NCBI GenBank assembly: GCA_920105625.2
Contig: OV050030.1
Coordinates: forward strand, 139,156,291-139,220,290
Direction: 5' to 3'
DNA length: 64,000 bases
Source of the DNA: Clusia tigrina
Taxonomy: Eukaryota > Arthropoda > Insecta > Diptera > Clusiidae
The position numbers and the translations under genes were made by a program. The notes below the pieces were generated by a model that was given only the letters and a program-made list of their open reading frames with translations, did not search any database and had not been told where the DNA came from. Position 1 is the first letter of the stretch. The number at the start of each line of letters is the position of its first letter. Positions 15,352 to 31,364 of this stretch are shown here, one piece after another.

Positions 15352-18300
15352 GTAACAATTAACCATAACTGATAGACTCACGCATGAATGATAAAATAAA
15401 TCTTGAATGGTAAAATGATTAATGAATGAAAAAATTAACAATGAATGATAAACGGAATCATGAATGATGAAAATTAACCATAAATGATCAAAATGAATCA
15501 TGAATGATAAAAATTAATCATGAATGATAAAATGGAATCGTGAATGATAGTAAGAAATATGAATGGTAATATGATTCATGAAAAATAAAAATTTAGCACG
15601 AATATTAAAATGAATCATGAATGGATAGATGCATAATGAGTGGTGAAATGAATCGTGAAAGTTAAAATGAATCATGAACTTTAAATCAATCGTGTATGAT
15701 AAAATGAATCATATAAATAATGAATGGTAAAATGAATCGAATGGTAAAATCAATCGTGAATGATATGAATCATGATTGGTAAAATAAAACACGAATGATA
15801 AAAATGAATCCTGAATGAAAAATATTAATCATGAATCATCAAAGTGAATCATGAATGTGAAAATGAATCATGATTGGTAAATGGAATCTTGAATGTTAAA
15901 ACTAATCTTGAATGATAATATAAATCGTGAATGATAATACAGAACATGGACGGTAAATTAAAATATGAATGTTAAATCGAATAATAAATGATAATATGAA
16001 TCATGAATGGTAAAATGAATCATGAACGCTAAATCAATAGTGAATGAAAAAATGAATCATGAATGATATGAATCATGAATGGGTAAATGAATCGAATGAT
16101 GAAAACAATCATGCATAACATGAGTCATGTAAGTAAAAATAATCACGAATGATAAAAATGATTCCTGATTGGAAAATTTAATCATGAATGATAGATTGAA
16201 TCATGAATCTAAAATGAATCATGAATGGTAAATGAATTGTGAATGATAAAAATTAATCCTGAATGACAAATATTAATAATGAATGATAAAATAATTCATC
16301 AATGAAAAAAAGTATCATGAATGATAATGTGAATCACGAAGTTTAAAATTTAATAATAAATGTTTAAATGAATCGTGGATGATAAAAATGAATCATGAAT
16401 GGTAAAATCAATCGTGAATTAGAATATGAATCATGAATGATAAGCAGAATCATGAGAGATAAAAAGAAAATTGAATGATAAAATAAATCATGAGTGATAA
16501 AATTAATCATTAATGAAAAAATGAATCATTAATGATACAAATGAATCATCCATGGTAAAATGAATCATGAATAATAAAAATTAATCGTGAATAGCAAGAT
16601 GAACCATGAAAGATAGAATGAATCATGAATGATAAAATTAATAATGAATGTTAAAATGAATCATGGTTGATAAAACTGAATAATGAAAGATAAAATGAAT
16701 CATGAATGATAAAATGAATCATGAATGATCAAATGAATCATTACGGATAGCAACTAACCATAAATGATAGACTCAATCATGAATGATAAAATAAATCTTG
16801 AATGGTAAAATGATTGATGAATGATAAAAATGAATGATAACCGGAATCATGAATGATCAAAATTAATCGTAAATGATAAAAATGAATCATGAATAATAAA
16901 AATTAATCATGAATGATAAGAGTGCATCGTGAATGATAATATGAATCGTGAATGACAATAAGAATCATGAATGGTAATATGATTCCTGAATAATAAAAAT
17001 TAATCATGAATGGAAGCGCATGAGAGGCAAATTGAAACGTGAATGGTAAAATGAATCATGAATGATAGAATAAATCATTAATTTATAAAATGAATCATGA
17101 ATAGTAAAATGAATCATGGTTGATTAAACTGAATAATGAAAGATAAATGAGTCAAGAATGATAAAATCAGTCATGAATGATAAAATGAATCAATAATGAT
17201 AACAATTAACCATAAATGATAGACTCAATCATGAATGATAAAATAAATCTTGAATGGTAAAATGATTAATGAATGAAAAAATTAACAATGAATGATAAAC
17301 GGAATCATGAATGATGAAATTTATCATAAATGATAAAAATGAATCATGAATGATAAAAATTAATCATGAATGATAAAATGGAATCGTGAATGATAAGAAA
17401 TATGAATGGGAATATGATTCATGAATAATAAAAATTAAGCTCAAATATTAAAATGAATCATGAATGGAATGCTGCATCATGAGTGGTAAAATGAATCGTG
17501 AAAGTTAAAATGAATCATGAACTTTAAATCAATCGTGAATGATAAAATGAATAATGAATGGTAAAATGAATCGAATGGTAAAATCAATCGTGAATGATAT
17601 GAATCATGATTGGTAAAATAAATCACGAATGATAAAAATGAATCCTGAATGAAAAATATTAATCATGAATCATAAAAATGAATCATGAATGTGAAATTGA
17701 ATCATGAATGTGAAATTGAATCATGAATAGTAAATGGAATCTTGAATGTTAAAACTAATCGTGAATGATAATATAAATCGTGAATGATAATACAAATCAT
17801 GGCCGGTAAATTAAAATATGAATGTTAAATCGAATCATAAATGATAATATGAATCATGAATGGTAAAATCAATCATGAACGTTAAATCAGTCGTGTATGA
17901 TAAAATGAGTCATGAATGATAATATGAATAATGAATGGTAAAATGAATCGAATGGTAAAATGAATCGTGAATGATATGAATCATGATTGGTAAAATAAAT
18001 CACGAATGATAAAAATGAATCCTGTATGATAAATATTAATCATGAATGATAAAATGAATGGTCAATGGTAAAATGAATCATGAATGATAAAAATGAATCT
18101 CGAATGGTAAAATTAATGAACGATAAAACTAATCATGAATGATAAAAAGAATAATGACTGATAATATGAATCATGACTGATAATATGAATCATGACTGAT
18201 AATATGAATTATGAATATTAAAATGATTCATGAATGTTAAATGGAATCATAAATGAATCATGAATGCCAAAATGAATCATGATTTTTAAAGCTATCGTGA

Positions 18301-20735
18301 ATGATAGGATGAATCATGAATGATAAAAAGAATCATGAATCAAAAAATGTATCATTAGTGATCAAATGAATCATGAATGATAAAAATGAATGGTAAAATG
18401 AATCATGGATTTTAAAAATGAATCATGAATGGTAAAGTGAGTCTCGAATGATAATATGAATCATGAATGATAAAAAGAATCATGAAAGAAGAAATGAATA
18501 ATGAATGATAAAATGAATCATGAATGATAAAATTAATAATTAATGATAAAATGAATCCTTAATGATAAAAATTAACCTTGAATGATAGAATCAATCATGA
18601 ATGATAAAAGTGAATCATGAATGGAAAAATGAATCACGAATGATAATATGAATCGTGAATGATAATAAGAATCATAATTGATTCATGAATAATAAAAACT
18701 AATCAGAATGGGTAAGATGTAGAATGAGTGGCATAATTAATCGTGAATAAGAAAATGAAACATGAATGGTGATATGAATCATGACTGACAAAATAAAAGT
18801 GAATTGTGAAAGGCAAAATGTATCATGAAAGTTAAATCAATCGTAAATGATAAAATGAATAATGAATGATAATATGAATCATGAGTGGTAAAATGAATAG
18901 AATGATAAAAACAATCGGGAATGATATAAATCATGAATGATAAAAATCGTGAAGGAAAAAATAAATCATGAATGATAGAATGAGTCATAAATGTAAACTG
19001 AATCCAGAATTGTAAATCAATCGTGAATGATAAAATGAATCCTGAATGATAAATATTAATCAAGAATGATAAAATGAATCATGATTGAAAAAAAGCATCA
19101 TGAATGATAATGTAAATCACGAAGTTTAAAATTGAATAATGAATGTTAAAATGAAACTTGGATGATAAAATTTAATAATGAATGTGAAAATGAACCGCGG
19201 ATGATAAAAATGAGTCATGAATGGTGAAATGAATCATGAACGTTAAATCAATAGTGAATGATAAAATGAATCATGTATGATATGAATCATGAATGGTTAA
19301 ATGAATCGAATGATGAAAACAATCATGCATGACATGAGTAATGTATGTAAAAAGAATCACGAATGATAAAACTGATTCCTGATTGGAAAAATTAATCATG
19401 AATGATAGATTCAATCATGAATGTAAAATGAATCATGAATCGTAAATGAATTGTGAATGATAAAAATGAATCCTGAATGATAAATATTAATCATGAATGA
19501 TAAAATAATTTATCAATGAAAAAAAGTATCATGAATGATAATGTGAATCACGAAATTTAATATTTAATAATAAATGTTAAAATGAATCGTGGATGATAAA
19601 AATGAATCATGAATGGTAAAATGAATCGTGAATGATAATTGCAATCATGACTCATAAAAAGACTCATAAATGATAAAATGAATGATAAAATTTAACCATG
19701 AATGATAGAATCATGAATGATAACATGAATCTTGAATCATAAGAATCATGAATGGTAAAATGTTTCATGAATAATAAAAACTAATCATGAATCATGAATG
19801 GAAAGATGCATCGTGAGTGGCAAAATGTATCGTGAAAGGTAAAATGAATCATGAACATTAAATCGATCGTGAATGATAAAATGAATCATCAATGAAAAAA
19901 AGTATCATGAATGATAATGTGAATCACGAAGTTTAAAATTTAATAATAAATGTTTAAATGAATCGTGGATGATAAAAATGAATCATGAATGGTAAAATCA
20001 ATCGTGAATTAGAATATGAATCATGAATGATAAGAAGAATCATGAGAGATAAAAAGAATAATGAATGATAAAATAAATCATGAATGATTAAATTAATCAT
20101 TAATGAAAAAATGAATCATTAATGATAAAAATGGATCATGCATGGTAAAATGAATCATGAATAATAAAAATTAATCATGAATGTTAAGATGAAGCATGAA
20201 AGATAGAATGAATCATGAATGATAAAATGAATAATGAATGTTAAAATGAATCATGGTTGATAAAACTGAATAATGAAAGATAAAATGAATCATGAATGAT
20301 AAAATGAATCATGAATGATAAAATGAATCATTAATGATAACAACTAACCATAAATGATAGACTCCATCATGAATGATAAAATAAATCTTGAATGGTAAAA
20401 TGATTGATGAATGATAAAAATGAACAATGAATGATAAACGGAATCATGAATAATCAAAATTAATCGTAAATGATAAAAATGAATCATGAATGATAAAAAT
20501 GAATAATGAATGATAAAAATTACTCATGAATGATAAAAGTGAATCGGGAATGATAATGTGAATTTTGAATGATAATAAGAATCATGAATAGTAATATGAT
20601 TCCTGAATAATAAAAATTAATCATGAATGGAAGAGCATGGCATAATGAAACGTGAATGGTAAAATGAATCATGAATGATAGAATAAATCATTAATTTATA
20701 AAATGAATCATGAATGGTAAAATGAATCATTAATG
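15352..20735 (+). repeat. Higher-order repeat unit D (5,384 bp)
   Basis: This is a complete unit between landmark copies. Its first half follows unit C at an offset of 5,332 bp. From about 18,350 on it carries the long form of the 53-bp indel (about 18,379-18,431), as in units A and E, so the offset becomes 5,384 bp. This mosaic of a C-like first half and an A/E-like second half is what unequal exchange or gene conversion between units would leave. Confidence 0.82.
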
Positions 20736-23700
20736 GTAACAATTAACCATAACTGATAGACTCACGCATGAATGATAAAATAAATCTTCAATGGTAAAAT
20801 GATTAATGAATGAAAAAATTAACAATGAATGATAAACGGAATCATGAATGATGAAAATTAACCATAAATGATAAAAATGAATCATGAATGATAAAAATTA
20901 ATCATGAATGATAAAATGGAATCGTGAATGATAGTAAGAAATATGAATGGTAATATGATTCATGAATAATAAAAATTTAGCACGAATATTAAAATGAATC
21001 ATGAATGGATAGATGCATAATGAGTGGTAAAATGAATCGTGAAAGTTAAAATGAATCATGAACTTTAAATCAATCGTGTATGATAAAATGAATCATATAA
21101 ATAATGAATGGTAAAATGAATCGAATGGTAAAATCAATCGTGAATGATATGAATCATGATTGGTAAAATAAAACACGAATGATAAAAATGAATCCTGAAT
21201 GAAAAATATTAATCATGAATCATAAAAGTGAATCATGAATGTGAAAATGAATCATGATTGGTAAATGGAATCATGAATGTTAAAACTAATCTTGAATGAT
21301 AATATAAATCGTGAATGATAATACAAAACATGGACGGTAAATTAAAATATGAATGTTAAATCGAATAATAAATGATAATATGAATCATGAATGGTAAAAT
21401 GAATCATGAACGTTAAATCAATAGTGAATGAAAAAATTAATCATGAATGATATGAATCATGAATGGTTAAATGAATCGAATGATGAAAACAATCATGCAT
21501 AACATGAGTCATGTAAGTAAAAATAATCACGAATGATAAAAATGATTCCTGATTGGAAAATTTAATCATGAATGATAGATTGAATCATGAATCTAAAATG
21601 AATCATGAATGGTAAATGAATTGTGAATGATAAAAATTAATCCTGAATGACAAATATTAATAATGAATGATAAAATAATTCATCAATGAAAAAAGTATCA
21701 TGAATGATAATGTGAATCACCAAGCTTAAAATTTAATAATAAATGTTTAAATGAATCGTGGATGATAAAAATGAATCATGAATGGTAAAATCAATCGTGA
21801 ATTAGAATATGAATCATGAATGATAAGAAGAATCATGAGAGATAAAAAGATAATTGAATGATAAAATAAATCATGAATGATAAAATTAATCATTAATGAA
21901 AAAATGAATCATTAATGATACAAATGAATCATGCATGGTAAAATGAATCATGAATAATAAAAATTAATCGTGAATAGCAAGATGAATCATGAAAGATAGA
22001 ATGAATCATGAATGATAAAATTAATAATGAATGTTAAAATGAATCATGGTTGATAAAACTGAATATTGAAAGATAAAATGAATCATGAATGATAAAATGA
22101 ATCATGAATGATAAAATGAATCATTACTGATAGCAACTAACCATAAATGATAGACTCAATCATGAATGATAAAATAAATCTTGAATGGTAAAATGATTGA
22201 TGAATGATAAAAATGAACAATGAATGATAAACGGAATCATGAATGATCAAAATTAATCGTAAATGATAAAAATGAATCATGAATAATAAAAATTAATCAT
22301 GAATGATAAGAGTGCATCGTGAATGATAATATGAATCGTGAATGACAATAAGAATCATGAATGGTAATATGATTCCTGAATAATAAAAATTAATCATGAA
22401 TGGAAGCGCATGAGAGGCAAATTGAAACGTGAATGGTAAAATGAATCATGAATGATAGAATAAATCATTAATTTATAAAATGAATCATGAATAGTAATAT
22501 GAATCATGGTTGATTAAACTGAATAATGAAAGATAAATGAGTCAAGAATGATAAAATCAGTCATGAATGATAAAATGAATCAATAATGATAACAATTAAC
22601 CATAAATGATAGACTCAATCATGAATGATAAAATAAATGTTGAATGGTAAAATGATTAATGAATGAACAAATTTACAATGAATGATAAACGGAATCATGA
22701 ATGATGAAAATTAATCATAAATGATAAAAATGAATCATGAATGATAAAAATTAATCATGAATGATAAAATGGAATCGTGAATGATAATAAGAAATATGAA
22801 TGGGAATATGATTCATGAATAATAAAAATTAAGCTCGAATATTAAAATGAATCATGAATGGAAAGCAGCATCATGAGTGGTAAAATGAATCGTGAAAGTT
22901 AAAATGAATCATGAACTTTAAATCAATCGTGAATGATAAAATGAATCATGAATGATAATATGAATAATGAATGATAAAATGAATCGAATGGTAAAATCAA
23001 TCGTGATTGGTAAAATAAATCACGAATGATAAAAATGAATCCTGAATGAAAAATATTAATCATGAATCATAAAAATGAATCATGAATGTGAAATTGAATC
23101 ATGAATGTGAAATTGAATCATGAATAGTAAATGGAATCTTGAATGTTAAAACTAATCGTGAATGATAATATAAATCGTGAATGATAATACAAATCATGGA
23201 CGGCAAATTAAAATATGAATGTTAAATCGAATCATAAATGATAATATGAATCATGAATGGTAAAATCAATCATGAACGTTAAATCAGTCGTGTATGATAA
23301 AATGAGTCATGAATGATAATATGAATAAATGAATGGTAAAATGAATCGAATGGTAAAATGAATCGTGAATGATATGAATCATGATTGGTAAAATAAATCA
23401 CGAATGATAAAAATGAATCCTGTATGATAAATATTAATCATGAATGATAAAATGAATGGTCAATGGTAAAATGAATCATGAATGATAAAAATGAATATCG
23501 AATGGTAAAATTAATGAACGATAAAACTAATCATAAATGATAAAAAGAATAATGACTGATAATATGAATCATGACTGATAATATGAATCATGACTGATAA
23601 TATGAATTATGAATATTAAAATGATTCATGAATGTTAAATGGAATCATAAATGAATCATGAATGCCAAAATGAATCATGATTTTTAAAGCTATCGTGAAT

Positions 23701-26126
23701 GATAGGATGAATCATGAATGATAAAAAGAATCATGAATCAAAAAATGTATCATTAGTGATCAAATGAATCATGAATGATAAAAATGAATGGTAAAATGAA
23801 TCATGGATTATAAAAATGAATCATGAATGGTAAAGTGAGTCGCGAATGATAATATGAATCATGAATGATAAAAAGAATCATGAAAGAAGAAATGAATAAT
23901 GAATGATAAAATGAATCATGAATGATAAAATTAATAATTAATGATAAAATGAATCCTTAATGATAAAAATTAACCTTGAATGATAGAATCAATCATGAAT
24001 GATAAAAGTGAATCATGAATGGAAAAATGAATCACGAATGATAATATGAATCGTGAATGATAATAAGAATCATGAATGATTCTTTAATAATAAAAACTAA
24101 TCAGAATGGGTAAGATGTAGAATGAGTGGCATAATTAATCGTGAATAAGAAAATGAGACATGAATGGTGATATGAATCATGACTGACAAAATAAAAGTGA
24201 ATTGTGAAAGGCAAAATGTATCATGGAAGTTAAATCAATCGTAAATGATAAAATGAATCATGAATGATAATATGAATCATGAGTGGCAAAATGAATAGAA
24301 TGATAAAAACAATCGGGAATGATATAAATCATGAATGATAAAAATCGTGAAGGAAAAAATAAATCATGAATGATAGAATGAGTCATAAATGTAAACTGAA
24401 TCCAGAATTGTAAATCAATCGTGAATGATAAAATGAATCCTGAATGATAAATATTAATCAAGAATGATAAAATGAATCATGATTGAAAAAAAGCATCATG
24501 AATGATAATGTAAATCACGAAGTTTAAAATTGAATAATGAATGTTAAAATGAAACTTGGATGATAAAATTTAATAATGAATGTGAAAATGAACCGCGGAT
24601 GATGCAAATGAATCATGAGTGGTCAAATGAATCATGAACGTCAAATCAATAGTGAATGATAAAATGAATCATGTATGATATGAATCATGAATGGAATCGA
24701 ATGATGAAAACAATCATGCATGACATGAGTAATGTATGTAAAAAGAATCACGAATGATAAAACTGATTCCTGATTGGAAAAATTAATCATGAATGATAGA
24801 TTGAATCATGAATGTAAAATGAATCATGAATCGTAAATGAATTGTGAATGATAAAAATGAATCCTGAATGATAAATATTAATCATGAATGATAAAATAAT
24901 TTATCAATGAAAAAAAGTATCATGAATGATAATGTGAATCACGAAATTTAATATTTAATAATAAATGTTAAAATGAATCGTGGATGATAAAAATGAATCA
25001 TGAATGGTAAAATGAATCGTGAATGATAATTGCAATCATGACTCATAAAAAGACTCATAAATGATAAAATGAATGATAAAATTTAACCATGAATGATAGA
25101 ATCATGAATGATAACATGAATCTTGAATCATAAGAATCATGAATGGTAAAATATTTCATGAATAATAAAAATTAATCATGAATCATGAATGGAAAGATGC
25201 ATCGTGAGTGGCAAAATGTATCGTGAAAGGTAAAATGAATCATGAACATTAAATCGATCGTGAATGATAAAATGAATCATCAATGAAAAAAAGTATCATG
25301 AATGATAATGTGAATCACGAAGTTTAAAATTTAATAATAAATGTTTAAATGAATCGTGGATGATAAAAATGAATCATGAATGGTAAAATCAATCGTGAAT
25401 TAGAATATGAATCATGAATGATAAGAAGAATCATGAGAGATAAAAATAATATTGAATGATAAAATAAATCATGAATGATTAAATTAATCATTAATGAAAA
25501 AATGAATCATTAATGATAAAAATGGATCATGCATGGGAAAATGAATCATGAATAATAAAAATTAATCATGAATGTTAAGATGAAGCATGAAAGATAGAAT
25601 GAATCATGAATGATAAAATGAATAATGAATGTTAAAATGAATCATGGTTGATAAAACTGAATAATGAAAGATAAAATGAATCATGAATGATAAAATGAAT
25701 CATGAATGATAAAATGAATCATTAATGATAACAACTAACCATAAATGATAGACTCCATCATGAATGATAAAATAAATCTTGAATGGTAAAATGATTGATG
25801 AATGATAAAAATGAACAATGAATGATAAACGGAATCATGAATAATCAAAATTAATCGTAAATGATAAAAATGAATCATGAATGATAAAAATGAATAATGA
25901 ATGATAAAAATTACTCATGAATGATAAAAGTGAATCGGGAATGATAATGTGAATTTTGAATGATAATAAGAATCATGAATAGTAATATGATTCCTGAATA
26001 ATAAAAATTAATCATGAATGGAAGAGCATGGCATAATGAAACGTGAATGGTAAAATGAATCATGAATGATAGAATAAATCATTAATTTATAAAATGAATC
26101 ATGAATGGTAAAATGAATCATTAATG
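20736..26126 (+). repeat. Higher-order repeat unit E (5,391 bp)
   Basis: This is a complete unit and the best match to unit A, at an offset of 20,725 bp at its start and about 20,703 bp near its end. Shared private variants include cttcaatgg, ccaagcttaaaattt and gaacaaatttacaatg. It lacks the 762-bp deletion that ends unit A, so it shows the fuller arrangement. It also contains a good uninterrupted version of the retrotransposon target site, at 22,756-22,765. Confidence 0.83.
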
Positions 26127-29100
26127 GTAACAATTAACCATAACTGATAGACTCACGCATGAATGATAAAATAAATCTTGAATGGTAAAATGATTAATGA
26201 ATGAAAAAATTAACAATGAATGATAAACGGAATCATGAATGATGAAAATTAACCATAAATGATAAAAATGAATCATGAATGATAAAAATTAATCATGAAT
26301 GATAAAATGGAATCGTGAATGATAGTAAGAAATATGAATGGTAATATGATTCATGAATAATAAAAATTTAGCACGAATATTAAAATGAATCATGAATGGA
26401 TAGATGCATAATGAGTGGTGAAATGAATCGTGAAAGTTAAAATGAATCATGAACTTTAAATCAATCGTGTATGATAAAATGAATCATATAAATAATGAAT
26501 GGTAAAATGAATCGAATGGTAAAATCAATCGTGAATGATATGAATCATGATTGGAAAAATAAAACACGAATGATAAAAATGAATCCTGAATGAAAAATAT
26601 TAATCATGAATCATAAAAGTGAATCATGAATGTGAAAATGAATCATGATTGGTAAATGGAATCTTGAATGTTAAAACTAATCTTGAATGATAATATAAAT
26701 CGTGAATGATAATACAAAACATGGACGGTAAATTAAAATATTAATGTTAAATCGAATAATAAATGATAATATGAATCATGAATGGTAAAATGAATCATGA
26801 ACGTTAAATCAATAGTGAATGAAAAAATGAATCATGAATGATATGAATCATGAATGGTTAAATGAATCGAATGATGAAAACAATCATGCATAACATGAGT
26901 CATGTAAGTAAAAATAATCACGAATGATAAAAATGATTCCTGATTGGAAAATTTAATCATGAATGATAATATGAATCATGAATCTAAAATGAATCATGAA
27001 TGGTAAATGAATTGTGAATGATAAAAATTAATCCTGAATGACAAATATTAATAATGAATGATAAAATAATTCATCAATGAAAAAAAGTATCATGAATGAT
27101 AATGTTAATCACGAAGTTTAAAATTTAATAATAAATGTTTAAATGAATAGTGGATGATAAAAATGAATCATGAATGGTAAAATCAATCGTGAATTAGAAT
27201 ATGAATCATGAATGATAAGAAGAATCATGAGAGATAAAAAGAAAATTGAATGATAAAATAAATCATGAATGATAAAATTAATCGTTAATGAAAAAATGAA
27301 TCATTAATGATACAAATGAATCATGCATGGTAAAATGAATCATGAATAATAAAAATTAATCGTGAATAGCAAGATGAATCATGAAAGATAGAATGAATCA
27401 TGAATGATAAAATTAATAATGAATGTTAACATGAATCATGGTTGATAAAACTGAATAATGAAAGATAAAATGAATCATGAATGATAAAATGAATCATGAA
27501 TGATAAAATGAATCATTACTGATAGCAACTAACTATAAATGATAGACTCAATCATGAATGATAAAATAAATCTTGAATGGTAAAATGATTGATGAATGAT
27601 AAAAATGAACAATGAATGATAAACGGAATCATGAATGATCAAAATTAATCGTAAATGATAAAAATGAATCATGAATAATAAAAATTAATCATGAATGATA
27701 AGAGTGCATCGTGAATGATAATATGAATCGTGAATGACAATAAGAATCATGAATGGTAATATGATTCCTGAATAATAAAAACTAATCATGAATGGAAGCG
27801 CATGAGAGGCAAATTGAAACGTGAATGGTAAAATGAATCATGAATGATAGAATAAATCATTAATTTATAAAATGAATCATGAATAGTAAAATGAATCATG
27901 GTTGATTAAACTGAATAATGAAAGATAAATGAGTCAAGAATGATAAAATCAGTCATGAATGATAAAATGAATCAATAATGATAACAATTAACCATAAATG
28001 ATAGACTCAATCATGAATGATAAAATAAATCTTGAATGGTAAAATGATTAATGAATGAAAAAATTAACAATGAATGAAAAACGGAATCATGAATGATGAA
28101 ATTTATCATAAATGATAAAAATGAATCATGAATGATAAAAATTAATCATGAATGATAAAATGGAATCGTGAATGGTAAGAAATATGAATGGGAATATGAT
28201 TCATGAATAATAAAAATTAAGCTCGAATATTAAAATGAATCATGAATGGAATGCTGCATCATGAGTGGTAAAATGAATCGTGAAAGTTAAAATGAATCAT
28301 GAACTTTAAATCAATCGTGAATGATAAAATGAATCATGAATGATAATCAATAATGAATGGTAAAATGAATCGAATGGTAAAATCAATCGTGAATGATATG
28401 AATCATGATTGGTAAAATAAATCACGAATGATAAAAATGAATCCTGAATGAAAAATATTAATCATGAATCATAAAAATGAATCATGAATGTAAAATTGAA
28501 TCATGAATGTGAAATTGAATCATGAATAGTAAATGGAATCTTGAATGTTAAAACTAATCGTGAATGATAATATAAATCGTGAATGATAATACAAATCATG
28601 GACGGTAAATTAAAATATGAATGTTAAATCGAATCATAAATGATAATATCAATCATGAATGGTAAAATCAATCATGAACGTTAAATCAGTCGTGTATGAT
28701 AAAATGAGTCATGAATGATAATATGAATAATGAATGGTAAAATGAATCGAATGGTAAAATGAATCGTGAATGATATGAATCATGATTGGTAAAATAAGTC
28801 ACGAATGATAAAAATGAATCCTGTATGATAAATATTAATCATGAATGATAAAATGAATGTTCAATGGTAAAATGAATCATGAATGATAAAAATGAATCTC
28901 GAATGGTAAAATTAATGAACGATAAAACTAATCATGAATGATAAAAAGAATGACTGATAATATGAATCATGACTGATAATATGAAACATGACTGATAATA
29001 TGAATTATGAATATTAAAATTATTCATGAATGTTAAATGGAATCATAAATGAATCATGAACGCCAAACTGAATCATGATTTTTAAAGCTATCGTGAATGA

Positions 29101-31364
29101 TAGGATGAATCATGAATGATAAAAAGAATCATGAAAGAAGAAATGAATAATGAATGATAAAATGAATCATGAATGATAAAATTAATAATTAATGATAAAA
29201 TGAATCCTTAATGATAAAAATTAACCTTGAATGATAGAATCAATCATGAATGATAAAAGTGAATCATGAATGGAAAAATGAATCACGAATGATAATATGA
29301 ATCGTGAATGATAATAAGAATCATGAATAATAAAAACTAATCAGAATGGGTAAGATGTAGAATGAGTGGCATAATTAATCGTGAATAAGAAAATGAAACA
29401 TGAATGGTGAAATGAATCATGACTGACAAAATAAAAGTGAATCGTGAAAGGCAAAATGTATCATGAAAGTTAAATCAATCGTAAATGATAGAATGAATCA
29501 CGAATGATAATATGAATCATGAGTGGTAAAATGAATAGAATGATAAAAACAATCGTGAATGATATGAATCATGAATGATAAAAATCCTGAAGGAAAAAAT
29601 AAATCATGAATGATAGAATGAGTCATAAATGTAAACTGAATCCTGAATGGTAAATTAATCGTGAATGATAAAATGAATCCTGAATGATAAATATTAATCA
29701 AGAATGATAAAATGAATCATGATTGAAAAAAAGCATCATGAATGATAATGTAAATCACGAAGTTAAAAATTGAATAATGAATGTTAAAATGAACCGTGGA
29801 TGATAAAATTTAATAATGAATCTGAAAATGAACCGCGGATGATAAAAATGAATCATGAATGGTAAAATGAATCATAAACGTTAAATCAATAGTGAATGAT
29901 AAAATGAATCATGAATGATATGAATCATGAATGGTTAAATGAATCGAATGATGAAAACAATCATGCATGACATGAGTCATGTATGTAAAAAGAATCACGA
30001 ATGATAAAAATGATTCCTGATTGGAAAAATTAATCATGAATGATAGATTGAATCATGAATGTAAAATGAATCATGAATGGTAAATGAATTGTGAATGATA
30101 AAAATTAATCCTGAATGATAAATATTAATCATGAATGATAAAATAATTCATCAATGAAAAAAAGTATCATGAATGATAATGTGAATCACGAAGTTTAAAA
30201 TTTAATAATAAATGTTAAAATGAATCGTGGATGATAAAAACGAATCATGAATGGTAAAATGAATCGTGAATGATAATTGGAATCATGACTCATAAAAAGA
30301 CTCATAAATGATAAAATGAATGATAAAATTTAACCATGAATGATAGAATCATGAATGATAACATGAATCTTGAATCATAAGAATCATGAATGGTAAAATG
30401 TTTCATGAATAATAAAAATTAATCATGAATATTAAAATGAATCATGAATGGGAAGATGCATCGTGAGTGGCAAAATGAATCGTGAAATGTAAAATGAATC
30501 ATGAACATTAAATCGATCGTCAATGATAAAATGAATCATCAATGAAAAAAAGTATCATGAATGATAATGTGAATCACGAAGCTTAAAATTTAATAATAAA
30601 TGTTTAAATGAATCGTGGATGATAAAAACGAATCATGAATGGTAAAATCAATCGTGAATTAGAATATGAATGATGAATGATCAGAAGAATCATGAGAGAT
30701 AAAATGAATAATGAATGATAAAATAAATCATGAATGATAAAATTAATCAATAATGAAAAAATGAATCATTAATGATAAAAATGAATCATGCATGGTAAAA
30801 TGAATCATGAATAATAAAAATTAATCATGAATGGTAAGATGAATCATGAAAGATAGAATGAATCATGAATGATAAAATTAATAATGAATATTAAAATGAA
30901 TCATGGTTGATAAAACTGAATAATGAAAGATAAAATGAATCATGAATGATAAAATGAATCATGAATGATAAAATGAATCATGAATGATAAAATGAATCAT
31001 TAATGATAACAACTAACCATAAATGATAGACTCAAACATGAATGATAAAATAAATCTTGAATGGAAAAATGATTGATGAATGATAAAAATGAACAATGAC
31101 TGATAAACGGAATCATGAATGATGAAAATTAATCGTAAATGATAAAATGAATCATGAATGATAAAAATGAATAATGAATGATAAAAATTACTCATGAATG
31201 ATAAAAGTGAATCGGGAATGAGAATGTGAAGCGTGAATGATAATAAGAATCATGAATAGTAATATGATTCCTGAATAATAAAAATTAATCATGAATGGAA
31301 GAGCATGGCACAATGAAACGTAAATGGTAAAATGAATCATGAATGATAAAATTAATCATTAATA
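26127..31364 (+). repeat. Higher-order repeat unit F (about 5,238 bp)
   Basis: This unit begins with the landmark at 26,127 and resembles unit B at an offset of about 21,465 bp (shared aaatattaatgtt, gaatggtaagaaatatg, and gataatatg in place of gatagattg before the aatctaaaatg block). Near 29,125 it has lost a longer stretch than the short-form units, joining aaaaagaatcatg directly to aaagaagaaatg. Its end is divergent: the expected landmark is altered to aataataacaattaccc at about 31,361. Confidence 0.78.
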
